Numbered from the stretch's first letter, positions 16,254 to 24,835 are shown. The stretch is 42,176 nucleotides of DNA from Clostridia bacterium (GCA_016937975.1 JAFGVN010000039.1:1-42176); one strand, 5' to 3'. Program-made: numbers and translations. The notes: generated by a model not told the origin, from the sequence alone.

Positions 16254-16282
16254 TTGACACGATGCACAACCTTCATTACAAT
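16254..16282 (+). promoter_or_regulatory. Near-consensus sigma-A promoter
   Basis: TTGACA (16254-16259), 17-base spacer, TACAAT (16277-16282): the best promoter in the window. The next recognised gene starts 384 bases later (MATE pump at 16666). Confidence 0.8.
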
Positions 16283-16665
16283 CTATATGAGCATTAATCA
16301 CAAAGGGGATTATACGCCAATTTTTATGAATGAGTCATAAAAACCATACTTAATGAAAACGAGTGACTTAGTGCAGAAGGTGATTATGAAAAATATATTC
16401 CCCTTCTTTAAGAGTGAAATTGTCAAATAAAAGGGATGAGATCGAATACTTTTTTTCTATGAATCGCCTCCAAAGGTTTTGATTAAAATCAAAGGAAATT
16501 TTAGCTTTTCAGAAGATAATCTGATGGAAGTATGAGTTGTAAAAAGGTGTATTGAACCTAGATAAAAGCAAGATTAACAACTATAACACTCAGTCAACTG
16601 AATCAAGGATTTTCAGATGAAAGAGACAACAATATAATATTTTTAATGACCCTTTAGGAGATGGC
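16283..16665 (+). other. Gene-free stretch downstream of a strong promoter
   Basis: No gene of normal size. One reading frame has short open runs broken by stops: a 25-codon frame 16353-16430 with a start-like AAGGTG/ATG inside it at 16386, then an open piece to about 16530. This could be a decayed gene, a leader peptide region or an untranslated leader/small RNA. I find no strong terminator before the MATE gene, so transcription from 16254 probably reads into it. Confidence 0.35.
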
Positions 16666-18024
16666 ATGAATAGAGAGCAAAGAGCGAAAATGATGGGAGA
16701 AGAAAAAATCCCAAAAGTATTATTAAAGCTTGCAATACCAGCAATTGTAGGTATGGTTATTACTGCCATATATAATGTGGTGGATACATTGTTTGTATCC
16801 AAATTAGGAACAGAAGCCATAGGAGCAGTTTCAGTTGTATATCCATTATTTATGCTTTTATCTGCCATTGGACTCATGTATGGTATTGGTAGTGGCTCCT
16901 TTATTTCGAGATTGCTTGGAGAAAATAATGGTAAAAAAGCAGATCAAGTAGCTTCCACAACACTGTTAATTAGTTTCTTGTCTGCCTTGGGGGTAACAAC
17001 TATTTTACTTTTGACACTCAGTACAGTCTTGAAACTTTATGGTGCCACAGAAACTATTTTGCCATTTGCAAAGGACTATGGGAAAGTTCTTGTCATAGGT
17101 GGCACATTTACAATTTTAAACATGACCATGAATAACATGTTAAGAGCTGAAGGTTCAGCTAAGTTTTCGATGATGGCATTGTTGACAGGAGCTGTTTTAA
17201 ATATCATTCTGGATCCTATTTTCATTTTTACCTTTGATATGGGTGTTGTTGGTGCATCTTTAGCTACAATTATTGCCCAAGCAATTTCAACGGGACTCCT
17301 TTTATCCTTCTATTTTAGAAAAATGAGTGTCATACACCTTTCAATCCATCATATAAAACATGATAAAAAAACATATTCTGAAGTATATAAAATAGGTTTA
17401 CCAACATTTTTAAGACAGTTTCTTATGAGTGTCTCAATGGGAATGTTAAATACAGCAGCGATGCCTTATGGTGATGCCGCTATTGCTTCTCTAGGTGTCA
17501 CTGCGAGAGTCTTCTCTTTAGGAGCTATGGTAATCTTTGGTTTCTCACAAGGTTTCCAACCTATTGCAGGCTTTAATTATGGTGCGAGAAAAATAAATCG
17601 ATTGAAAGAGGCTATTAGAACTTCATTGAGGTGGGCAACGATTTTTACAACCATAACGACAGTATTGTTTATGGTTTTCGCAAAAAATATACTTATGGTT
17701 TTCAGTTTAGATCAGGAAGTGGTTGAAATTGGTACAAAGGCACTACGTGCTATGGTGTTCTTTTTTCCTTTGTTTGGATTTCAAGTGTTGTATGGAACCT
17801 TGTTTCAAGCTCTTGGAAAAGGAAAGCAAGCAGCACTACTATCTTTATCAAGACAAGGTATTTTTTTAATTCCAGCGATTTTAATTATGCCTCAGTTTTT
17901 AGGTTTAGATGGTGTATTAATTGCACAGCCCTTTGCAGATATCTGTACGGTACTATTAACAGCTACTTTTGCTTTTTATTTACATCGTGAATTAAATACC
18001 TATGAAAAAGAAATTGCAGCATAA
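16666..18024 (+). CDS. MATE family multidrug efflux protein
   Basis: A 452-residue protein with 12 membrane segments in two homologous halves, the standard size of the NorM/MepA family. The N-terminal segment KLAIPAIVGMVITAIYNVVDTLFVSKLG and the loop GSGSFISRLLGENN are typical of the DinF/MepA branch. It would export cationic drugs or metabolites using a sodium or proton gradient. AGGAG lies 7 bases before ATG. Transcription probably starts from the strong promoter at 16254, giving a long leader. Ends at a terminator shared with the convergent glycosyltransferase gene. Confidence 0.92.
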   Translation: MNREQRAKMMGEEKIPKVLLKLAIPAIVGMVITAIYNVVDTLFVSKLGTEAIGAVSVVYPLFMLLSAIGLMYGIGSGSFISRLLGENNGKKADQVASTTLLISFLSALGVTTILLLTLSTVLKLYGATETILPFAKDYGKVLVIGGTFTILNMTMNNMLRAEGSAKFSMMALLTGAVLNIILDPIFIFTFDMGVVGASLATIIAQAISTGLLLSFYFRKMSVIHLSIHHIKHDKKTYSEVYKIGLPTFLRQFLMSVSMGMLNTAAMPYGDAAIASLGVTARVFSLGAMVIFGFSQGFQPIAGFNYGARKINRLKEAIRTSLRWATIFTTITTVLFMVFAKNILMVFSLDQEVVEIGTKALRAMVFFFPLFGFQVLYGTLFQALGKGKQAALLSLSRQGIFLIPAILIMPQFLGLDGVLIAQPFADICTVLLTATFAFYLHRELNTYEKEIAA

Positions 18025-18063
18025 AATAAGAAACCATGATATCTAAATCATGATTTCTTATTT
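18024..18063. terminator. Bidirectional terminator, MATE / GT-C glycosyltransferase
   Basis: A 17-bp stem with one mismatch (18024-18040 with 18047-18063), A-rich on the left and T-rich on the right, between two convergent genes. Confidence 0.88.
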
Positions 18064-18073
18064 TTATTTCTAA

Positions 18074-19594
18074 TTATTTTGTTATTTTATATATTTTTAT
18101 TGTCCAAGGATAGGTGTCAACGTACTTCGCAATTCTCATTCCATATGTAGAGTTTTCATAAGTTGCAATGAGTTCTTGTTGGTCCAAATAATCTTTGAAA
18201 ACCTTATAATAATCTAATGGTCCATAAAGAATTTCCCACACTTTCATATTGTGTATGTATTCCATTTCCTCAGGCCAAATAATATATTCTATGCTATGAG
18301 TATTAAGATATTCAAGGGATTCTGCCCCTGTTAATTGCCACAGGTTTCTGAAATCATGAAAATGATTTAAAGACAAGAATTCCAGATAAGAAAGATTCCC
18401 TAAAACTTCAGCATCTTTTGGAATAATCTCAAATGCCTGCTCAAGTTTATGATAATTTTCACTTTGTTCCAGATCAATGGTATCAAATAGTATAGGAATT
18501 TGAATTGTGAATAAGACAATTAAAGATAATATTCCTATTTTATTAAACTGATAGGCGAAAGAGCCTATTAATAAAAAACCACTGACGATGATAAAAATAA
18601 TACTTGTTTGGTTATAACGTCCTATGACCATAAGGCTAAGATTAATACCGATAAACAGTAAATAATTCATGACTAAATAAGTTGAAGGGGTTATTTTTTT
18701 CAGTTTGTAAAAAACAAGTTGTCCCGTTGTGATGACAAAAGTAATAAGGATTGCTAGAAGATTCAACTTGCTGTTTACGAGAAAATATGTGCCGCCTATT
18801 CGGTGGTAAATTTTGTAGTAAAAATAGTAGAAGCCTTCTAATCGATTGAATTGGAAGTTCGTTATCCCTTGTGTTTCACCATATGCTAAATAATCATGTA
18901 TAAAATTTGAATTTAAAATAAAACTAAAGGTTACAAAAAATGCTGCAAAAACAGTAAGGGTTAAAACATATTGTAACAATGGTTTTATATTTTTTTTAGA
19001 AAAAGCATCATGTAATAAGATCAAACCCATACCCATGGCAATAACAAAGCTGTTGGGATGAACACCAATGGCAAATCCTATAGGAATACCAATCCATAGA
19101 GTAGATTTTTCCTTGATATATAAATATAAGGAAATCAGTAGCAGTGTAACAATAATAGCTTCCTGACGTGCAACTTTTGTATGCATGATGAACTGAAGAT
19201 TTACTGCGAAAAGACTGGATAAAACCAAACTAAAAGTGGAATTAGTTATTTTCTTGCTGATCATACCAATAAAAGCCAATGAAAAGGTACCAAAAAAAAG
19301 TGATAAAAGTCTGACACTGAAGATTTTAAATCCAAAAACACTAATGAAAAGACTTTGAAGACTTATGAATACAACTCTTAAACCATGAATGGCTCTTGGA
19401 TAGAGATCAAAGAAAGGTTCTGAAACCTGAAAGCTTTTGTGTTCTAAAGCAGTTTTCGACAAACCCATTAACCATGTTTCATCAGAATGAACAAAGGGGA
19501 AAGTCATAATTGTGACAAAGTTTAGAATAAAATAGAGGGAGATCACAACAAATAGAGCGTATTTGTAATGAGCTTTTCTAATGGCAAATTTCAT
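18074..19594 (-). CDS. GT-C fold membrane glycosyltransferase (GT39/ArnT/PMT-like)
   Basis: A 506-residue protein with about ten membrane segments and a C-terminal extracytoplasmic domain of roughly 110 residues. The first outer loop contains HSDETWLMGLS; an acidic pair in this position is the catalytic-base signature of the PMT/ArnT families, which use polyprenyl-phosphate sugars. Hydrophobic segments start near residues 12, 78, 105, 135 and 165. It would add a sugar to a protein or envelope glycan outside the cell. A GT2 of the polyprenyl-phosphate-sugar type is encoded at 11954, a plausible donor maker (inference). ATG with AAGGAT site. Confidence 0.75.
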   Translation of the reverse strand: MKFAIRKAHYKYALFVVISLYFILNFVTIMTFPFVHSDETWLMGLSKTALEHKSFQVSEPFFDLYPRAIHGLRVVFISLQSLFISVFGFKIFSVRLLSLFFGTFSLAFIGMISKKITNSTFSLVLSSLFAVNLQFIMHTKVARQEAIIVTLLLISLYLYIKEKSTLWIGIPIGFAIGVHPNSFVIAMGMGLILLHDAFSKKNIKPLLQYVLTLTVFAAFFVTFSFILNSNFIHDYLAYGETQGITNFQFNRLEGFYYFYYKIYHRIGGTYFLVNSKLNLLAILITFVITTGQLVFYKLKKITPSTYLVMNYLLFIGINLSLMVIGRYNQTSIIFIIVSGFLLIGSFAYQFNKIGILSLIVLFTIQIPILFDTIDLEQSENYHKLEQAFEIIPKDAEVLGNLSYLEFLSLNHFHDFRNLWQLTGAESLEYLNTHSIEYIIWPEEMEYIHNMKVWEILYGPLDYYKVFKDYLDQQELIATYENSTYGMRIAKYVDTYPWTIKIYKITK

Positions 19595-19744
19595 AATTTG
19601 TAATCCTTTTATAGTTAGAAATCTTGTTTTTTCTTATATTTTACCGAAATTTCTTAAGAAAAAATAGTGCTTTCTCAGGTATGGCTAGCGAAAAAGTCAA
19701 TGGTACATAAGGAAATTGAATAACCGAACTTTTTTATCATAAGC

Positions 19745-19750
19745 TATAAT
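19745..19750 (+). promoter_or_regulatory. -10 element of the four-domain rhodanese gene
   Basis: A consensus TATAAT without a good -35 box. A start near 19757 gives a leader of about 70 bases that contains the hairpin at 19785-19807. Confidence 0.45.
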
Positions 19751-19784
19751 AATAGTAAGATGTTGTTAAAAAATAAACAATGTC

Positions 19785-19807
19785 ACTTACAATCTCACAC
19801 TGTAAGT
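19785..19807 (+). promoter_or_regulatory. Leader hairpin with conserved loop, copy A
   Basis: ACTTACA (19785-19791) pairs perfectly with TGTAAGT (19801-19807) around the 9-base loop ATCTCACAC. The same loop is at 21701-21709 in the leader of the second rhodanese gene, where the stem differs but still largely pairs. It ends about 8 bases before the ribosome site. Confidence 0.6.
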
Positions 19808-19827
19808 AAATATCGGGAGGAGCTATT

Positions 19828-21624
19828 ATGAAAAAAAGAATACTTAGTTTATTATTGGTATTTGTTTTAATATTCTCTTTTGTTTCATGTTCAAATGATG
19901 AGAACAACAATGTTGGTCTTCAAATGAACGATGGTAACAATGTTGTTGAGAATAATACTAATAATACTACAGATGAAACACCTGTAGTAGATGAAGTGCA
20001 AGATAACGTTGTAGAATCTGCTGTTGCAAAATACTTTGCAGAAATGCCAGAGCATATTTATAAGATTTCTCAAGTAGAATTTGTTGATATGGTTAAGAAT
20101 GGCGATGATATGTTTATTATTGACATGCGTTCTGCTGATGACTATGCAAATGGCCATATCAAAGGTGCTGTGAATTTAACTTTCAGTACAAACATGAGTG
20201 ACAATTTACAAAACATTCCTACTGACAAACCAGTTTTCATCTACTGTTATACTGGACAAACTGCTGGTCAAGCTGTTGCAACTTTAAACATTGCAGGCAT
20301 CCCAGCGAGAAGTGTTAACTTTGGTTTCAACTTAGGTATTTCAAAAGTTGAAGGTGTTGATGCTGTTTTAACAACTGAAGCAACTGAACTTGTTGCACTT
20401 GGCAATGACATTGATCCTGAATTACAAGCTGCAATGGATACATTCTATGCAAACCTTGGTAGTGCTGATGAAAACTTCAAGAGCAACATTGTTTCTGAAG
20501 ACAACTTCAAAGCTATGATGGATGCAAATGAAGATTATTACTTATTATCAATTAGAAGTGCGAAAGACTTCGAAGCATCTCATATCAAAGGTGCGGCTAA
20601 TCTTCCTTTCGGAACTGATATGTTTGCTGGTTTTGCTACATTACCAAAAGATAAAAAAGTTGTGGTATACTGTTACTCAGGTCAAACAGCTGGTCAAACA
20701 GTTGCGGCTTTAAGAGTATTAGGTTATGATGCAGTTTCTTTAAAAGGTGGTATGGGTGTAGGTGCGAATGCGCCATTTGGTTGGACCAACAAAGGTTTCT
20801 TAACTGAAACACCAGTTTCTAAAGCTGTAGAAAAGTATTTTGCTGAATTACCTGAGCATATTTATAAAATTGCTCAAGATGAATTTGTAACAAAAGTAAT
20901 GAATAATGAAGATATGTTTGTTATTGACATGCGTTCAGCTGATGATTATGCTAAAGGTCACATTAAAGGTGCTGTAAACATTGGCTTTAATACAGCAATG
21001 AGTGATAACTTAATGAATATTCCAACAGATAAAGAAGTATTTATCTACTGCTATACTGGACAAACAGCTGGACAAGCCGTTGCTACATTGAATATCGCTG
21101 GTATTCCAGCAAGAAGTGTTAACTTCGGTTTCAATTTAGGAATTTCAAAAGTTGAAGGTGTAGATGCGGTTTTAACAACTGAACCAACAGAGCTTGTAGC
21201 TTTAGGCAATGATATTGATCCTAACATTCAAGCAGCTATGGATGCATACTATGCAGGTTTAGCAGATGTAAGTGAAACTGTATTTAAAAGCTACAAAATT
21301 TCTGAAGATAATTTAAAAGCTTTTGTAGATAATAAAGATGAAACCATTTATATTTTATCCATTCGTGGAGAAGATGCTTATAAAGCAGGTCATATTGAAG
21401 GTGCAGCATTATTACCTTATGCAAAAGATATGCAATTAGGTTTTGATACTTTACCAACTGATAAAACAATCGTCGTTTATTGTTACACAGGACAAACTGC
21501 TGGTCAAACAGTTGCTGCGCTAAGATTATTAGGATTTGATGCGGTTTCATTGAATGGTGGTATGGGTACTAGTGCCAACGCACCATCAGGTTGGGCAAAC
21601 AAAGGATATCCAGTTGTACAATAA
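19828..21624 (+). CDS. Lipoprotein with four rhodanese domains
   Basis: A 598-residue extracytoplasmic lipoprotein. The signal ends in FSFVSC (Cys21), then an Asn/Asp-rich linker to about 60. Four rhodanese domains follow in the order A-B-A'-B'. Each has an active-loop cysteine in CY(T/S)GQTAGQ: Cys140, Cys282, Cys408, Cys552, so all four may carry persulfide. A and A' are 268 residues apart and share 49 identical consecutive residues (136-184 and 404-452), showing an internal duplication. The loop lacks the Arg usual in CxxGxR rhodaneses. Likely role: binding or transfer of sulfane sulfur at the cell surface. GGGAGGAG site. A strong hairpin follows the gene. Confidence 0.88.
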   Translation: MKKRILSLLLVFVLIFSFVSCSNDENNNVGLQMNDGNNVVENNTNNTTDETPVVDEVQDNVVESAVAKYFAEMPEHIYKISQVEFVDMVKNGDDMFIIDMRSADDYANGHIKGAVNLTFSTNMSDNLQNIPTDKPVFIYCYTGQTAGQAVATLNIAGIPARSVNFGFNLGISKVEGVDAVLTTEATELVALGNDIDPELQAAMDTFYANLGSADENFKSNIVSEDNFKAMMDANEDYYLLSIRSAKDFEASHIKGAANLPFGTDMFAGFATLPKDKKVVVYCYSGQTAGQTVAALRVLGYDAVSLKGGMGVGANAPFGWTNKGFLTETPVSKAVEKYFAELPEHIYKIAQDEFVTKVMNNEDMFVIDMRSADDYAKGHIKGAVNIGFNTAMSDNLMNIPTDKEVFIYCYTGQTAGQAVATLNIAGIPARSVNFGFNLGISKVEGVDAVLTTEPTELVALGNDIDPNIQAAMDAYYAGLADVSETVFKSYKISEDNLKAFVDNKDETIYILSIRGEDAYKAGHIEGAALLPYAKDMQLGFDTLPTDKTIVVYCYTGQTAGQTVAALRLLGFDAVSLNGGMGTSANAPSGWANKGYPVVQ

Positions 21625-21634
21625 TATAAGATAT

Positions 21635-21670
21635 ACGAATTTCTGATTTTAAATAATCAGAAATTCGTTT
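21635..21670 (+). terminator. Terminator-like hairpin after the four-domain rhodanese gene
   Basis: A 14-bp perfect stem (21635-21648 with 21655-21668) with loop TTAAAT. Only three T follow before the next gene's -10 box (21670-21675), so some read-through is possible. Confidence 0.7.
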
Positions 21671-21675
21671 ATAAT
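21670..21675 (+). promoter_or_regulatory. -10 element of the two-domain rhodanese gene
   Basis: TATAAT directly after the terminator hairpin. A start near 21682 puts the conserved hairpin 21694-21716 at the very beginning of the message. Confidence 0.45.
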
Positions 21676-21693
21676 AGTTATGAAGGTAAACCT

Positions 21694-21716
21694 ACTAACA
21701 ATCTCACACTATTAGT
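21694..21716 (+). promoter_or_regulatory. Leader hairpin with conserved loop, copy B
   Basis: ACTAACA (21694-21700) pairs with TATTAGT (21710-21716), one C-A mismatch, around loop ATCTCACAC identical to copy A. Compared with copy A the fourth stem pair is swapped (T-A to A-T), so pairing is kept although sequence changed. It ends 2 bases before the ATGGAGG ribosome site. Confidence 0.6.
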
Positions 21717-21729
21717 TATGGAGGTTTAT

Positions 21730-22632
21730 ATGAAATTTAGAAAAAGTCGAGTACTTTTGTTGGTTTTATTGTTGATATTGACACTTGTAGGTTGTAGCAA
21801 TACTTCTTACGATAATAGTGAAAATATTATTGAAGCAGAAGCATTAAAAGACATTTATAAAAATGAAGATGTTGTTGTAATTGATGCACGTGGCCAAGAA
21901 GCATATGATGCTGGTCATGTTGTAGGTGCAATTTGTTTGGCACCAGCTGATTTAGTTGTAGATAAACCTGTTGCAAGTACTGTTGCACCACAGGCTAAAG
22001 TTGAAAGAGTTTTAGGTGATGCAGGAATATCTAATGCAACAAAAGTGTATATTTATGATGATAACAGCGGTGTTAGTGCAAGTAGAATTTGGTGGACAAT
22101 GAAATTATATGGCCATAATGATGTTAAAGTCGTAAATGGTGGATTTAATGCATTGGCAGAAGCTAAATTTGAAGGCACAAAAAATGCAACGGTTTTAGAA
22201 CCTGTAACTTATACAGCTAGTGAAGCCGATGCAAGCATGATTGCTGATTTTGAGCTGGTTAAATCCATTACTGAAGATCCAGACTCAAAAGTGAAAATTG
22301 TAGATGTAAGATCTGTTGCTGAATATGATCAAGGTAATATTCCAGGTGCAATTTTATATCCACATACAAACAATCTTTATAAAGATGGTACTTTTATGTC
22401 TTCTAGAGATATTACTTTATTTTACATGGAAAAAGACATTAAAAAAGAGGATACACTTATTTTATATTGCAAATCTTCTTTTAGAGCAACTCAAACAATG
22501 TTATTATTGAGAGAAGCTGGTTTTGAAAATGTAAAAGTTTATGATGGTGCATGGTTAGAATGGGAAGCAAATGGTGGAGCTAGTGATACACCAGCAACAG
22601 ATGCACCGATTACAAAACAAGATGGTTCTTGA
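21730..22632 (+). CDS. Two-domain rhodanese lipoprotein (thiosulfate sulfurtransferase type)
   Basis: A 300-residue lipoprotein with anchor Cys22 in LTLVGC. It has the classical TST/SseA plan: an inactive N-terminal rhodanese domain with Asp in place of the cysteine (IYDDNSG, near residue 110) and an active C-terminal domain with Cys247 in LYCKSSFRATQT. The W-x-EW end motif (AWLEWEANGG) is present, followed by a Thr/Ala/Pro tail. ATG 21730 follows GGAGG; an in-frame ATG at 21718 overlaps the ribosome site and is rejected. It would move sulfur from thiosulfate or a mercapto donor outside the membrane, perhaps handing it to the four-domain protein made by the gene upstream. Confidence 0.9.
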   Translation: MKFRKSRVLLLVLLLILTLVGCSNTSYDNSENIIEAEALKDIYKNEDVVVIDARGQEAYDAGHVVGAICLAPADLVVDKPVASTVAPQAKVERVLGDAGISNATKVYIYDDNSGVSASRIWWTMKLYGHNDVKVVNGGFNALAEAKFEGTKNATVLEPVTYTASEADASMIADFELVKSITEDPDSKVKIVDVRSVAEYDQGNIPGAILYPHTNNLYKDGTFMSSRDITLFYMEKDIKKEDTLILYCKSSFRATQTMLLLREAGFENVKVYDGAWLEWEANGGASDTPATDAPITKQDGS

Positions 22633-22633
22633 T

Positions 22634-22659
22634 AAAAAGCTCGTTTAACGAGCTTTTTT
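22634..22659 (+). terminator. Terminator of the two-domain rhodanese gene
   Basis: AAAAAGCTCG (22634-22643) pairs with CGAGCTTTTT (22649-22658), five-base loop, then T. Confidence 0.92.
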
Positions 22660-22725
22660 GTTAGTCTAGCAATGTTTATCATTTCTATATCATAAAGGAA
22701 AATTTGAGATTTCGAGGTGATTTTT

Positions 22726-23775
22726 TTGAATTTGATTAAGTTTAATCGACCAATTGAATTAAGTTATGAGATGGAAAATCTCCATGAAGAAAAGTTATAT
22801 AAATTTATAGCTGAACTTTATCATAAAGATTATTTTCTCCTTCATACTTGCACTGCTGCCCTAGAAGTGGCAGCTATGGCTCTAAATCTTCAGCCTGATG
22901 ATGAAGTAATTATGCCATCATTTACTTTTGTTGCAACGGCTAATGCTTTCGCAAGATTAGGTGTAAAGATTGTTTTTGTCGATGTAGATGAAACGATGAA
23001 TATTGATTTAAACGAAGTCAAGAAAGCCATTACAGCTAAAACTAAAGTGGTCGTTCCAGTTCATTATGGGGGCTTGTGTTGTGACATGGACCTTCTAATG
23101 ACAATGGCAGAAGAATACGATTTTTATGTGGTTGAAGATGCAGCTCAAAGTATTGGTGCCTTATATAAGAAGAAACCCCTTGGCACTATCGGGGATTTTG
23201 GTTGTATCAGTTTCCATGAAACCAAGAACATTCATTGTGGAGAGGGAGGATTGTTACTCATCAACAATAAGACTTTTAAGCAGGATGTTGATGAAATTGT
23301 CCACCATGGAACCAATCAAGTTGCTTTTAGAAATCACGAGGTTGACAATTATACTTGGCAAAGAATTGGTGGTGCATATTTAATGGATTCCTTTAGAAAA
23401 AAAATCTTGGCACATCAATTTGAAGCATTAGCAACAGTGAATCAACATAGAATAAAGCTCTATAATGCTTATTATAAGATTTTCGAACCATACCTTATAC
23501 CTGAGTATTGCGAGTATAATGGACACCTATTTTTTATCAAGTGTAAAAACAACTTAGAAAGAATTCAATTAATTGATTTCTTAAAATCAAAGGGTATTGA
23601 GGCGTTTAGTCACTATGAACCCTTGCACCTCTCTAAAAGGGGGAAAATCTATAAAACACTTAACATGAAAATAACGGAGCAGGCTGATACACTATTAAGA
23701 TTACCAATATATTATGATTTGTCTTTTGAAATACAAAATGAAATCATTGAAAGGATAAAAGAGTTTTATGAATAG
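22726..23775 (+). CDS. wecE: DegT/DnrJ/EryC1-family sugar aminotransferase, WecE-like
   Basis: A 349-residue PLP enzyme very like WecE (dTDP-4-amino-4,6-dideoxygalactose transaminase): CTAALEVAAMAL, VIMPSFTFVATANAF, FVDVDETMNID, VVEDAAQSIGALY, the PLP-lysine segment SFHETKN, then GEGG and YTWQRIGGAYLM. It would aminate a dTDP-4-keto-6-deoxyhexose using glutamate. The N-terminus is about 25 residues shorter than E. coli WecE and lacks the GSGKLCGDGGF part that lies near the substrate, so the exact sugar may differ. TTG 22726 is preferred over GTG 22717 because GAGGTG is then the ribosome site. Ends 8 bases inside rfbB. Confidence 0.82.
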   Translation: MNLIKFNRPIELSYEMENLHEEKLYKFIAELYHKDYFLLHTCTAALEVAAMALNLQPDDEVIMPSFTFVATANAFARLGVKIVFVDVDETMNIDLNEVKKAITAKTKVVVPVHYGGLCCDMDLLMTMAEEYDFYVVEDAAQSIGALYKKKPLGTIGDFGCISFHETKNIHCGEGGLLLINNKTFKQDVDEIVHHGTNQVAFRNHEVDNYTWQRIGGAYLMDSFRKKILAHQFEALATVNQHRIKLYNAYYKIFEPYLIPEYCEYNGHLFFIKCKNNLERIQLIDFLKSKGIEAFSHYEPLHLSKRGKIYKTLNMKITEQADTLLRLPIYYDLSFEIQNEIIERIKEFYE

Positions 23776-24727
23776 CATTTTAGTTACAGGAGGAGCTGGC
23801 TTTATTGGTTCTCACTATATCAATCAAATAAAGGATCACATTGAAGAACAAATTATTATTGTTGACAAGTTAACATATGCTGGAGATTTAAAAAACATTA
23901 AATCCATAAATAATGATCAAGTTGTGTTTTATCATGGAGACATATGTGATGTAAAATTCATGACAAATATCTTTAAGAAACATAATATTGTTGGCATCAT
24001 TAATTTTGCTGCAGAAACCCATGTGGATAAGAGTATAGACTCTTCTGTGAGTTTTTTTGAAACGAATGTCCTAGGGGTTCTAAATCTTATGGATATCAGT
24101 CGTAAATTTTGGTCAGAGGATGAATTTTTCCTTCAGATATCCACTGATGAAGTTTATGGAAGCTCAAAAAGCCTTGAGGATGTGCCAAAAACGGAAGATG
24201 CGCCTTTAAAACCAAGTAATCCTTATGCCGCTTCAAAAGGAAGTGCTGAGTTATTAATGCAATCTTATATCAACACATACCGTTATCCTTGTAAAATTGT
24301 TAGACTGACAAATGTATATGGCGTTAATCAAAACCAAGAAAAATTTATTCCAACTTCTTTAAAAGCCTTGTTAAATCAAACTGAAATTCCTTTGTATGGT
24401 AATGGCTTGTACTATAGGAATTGGCAAACTGTAGAAGATGCTTGCAAATGTATAGAAAAAGTTAGAATCTCTGGAAGCATTGGTGAGGTATATAACATTG
24501 CTGGTCCAGGTCTTGTAAGTAATCTTACTGTTATTGACACGATTACTGAAGTATTAAAGGAATTAAATTTGCCTTACAAGAAGGCAATTCAACAGGTTAA
24601 AGATCGTTTAGGTCACGATTTGTGTTATTTAGTAGATGACTCTAAATTTAGAAAATTATATGCCTATGAAAAGACATCTTTAAAATCGGGATTAAAAAAC
24701 ATGATTCAGAAATTGTATTTTGATTAA
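23768..24727 (+). CDS. rfbB: dTDP-glucose 4,6-dehydratase-like protein
   Basis: A 319-residue extended short-chain dehydrogenase. NAD motif GGAGFIGS (8-15), FAAETHVDKSI, catalytic TDE in STDEVYGS (about 125) and Y-x3-K in NPYAASKGSAE, with LTNVYG and NWQTVEDAC matching RfbB rather than simple epimerases. It converts dTDP-glucose to the 4-keto-6-deoxy sugar that the upstream WecE-like enzyme would aminate. The genes overlap by 8 bases, so they form a two-step amino-sugar module. No rfbA or rfbC is in the window. Confidence 0.85.
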   Translation: MNSILVTGGAGFIGSHYINQIKDHIEEQIIIVDKLTYAGDLKNIKSINNDQVVFYHGDICDVKFMTNIFKKHNIVGIINFAAETHVDKSIDSSVSFFETNVLGVLNLMDISRKFWSEDEFFLQISTDEVYGSSKSLEDVPKTEDAPLKPSNPYAASKGSAELLMQSYINTYRYPCKIVRLTNVYGVNQNQEKFIPTSLKALLNQTEIPLYGNGLYYRNWQTVEDACKCIEKVRISGSIGEVYNIAGPGLVSNLTVIDTITEVLKELNLPYKKAIQQVKDRLGHDLCYLVDDSKFRKLYAYEKTSLKSGLKNMIQKLYFD

Positions 24728-24731
24728 TTTA

Positions 24732-24835
24732 AAAAAGTTATACTTAGGACACTTTTCTATAATTGTAGGATGAAACTATACATTTTATGATAAAATAGTA
24801 AACAAAAGGTGTATAGTTCCTGTGTATAACTTTTT
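24732..24835 (+). promoter_or_regulatory. Promoter with nested inverted repeats upstream of the TAXI gene
   Basis: Promoter TTGTAG (24763-24768), 17-base spacer, TATGAT (24786-24791). Around it lie AAAAAGTTATAC (24732-24743) with its exact inverse at 24824-24835, and AACTATACA (24774-24782) with its exact inverse at 24810-24818. GTGTATA also repeats directly at 24809 and 24822. Four related half-sites around one promoter point to a regulator binding cooperatively; no dedicated regulator gene is adjacent. Confidence 0.6.

Noticed and set aside
16353-16430. 25-residue (or 15-codon from 16386) leader peptide upstream of the MATE gene
   Set aside because: AAGGTG lies near ATG 16386, but the frame has no codon pattern of attenuation and no competing hairpins or terminator follow.
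16666-18024. Guanidine-IV (mepA) riboswitch before the MATE gene
   Set aside because: That class precedes some MATE genes, but I find no terminator hairpin or recognisable core in the leader.
20522-21550. Overlapping short frames in the rhodanese gene on both strands
   Set aside because: They repeat with the internal duplication of the gene and have no start signals of their own.
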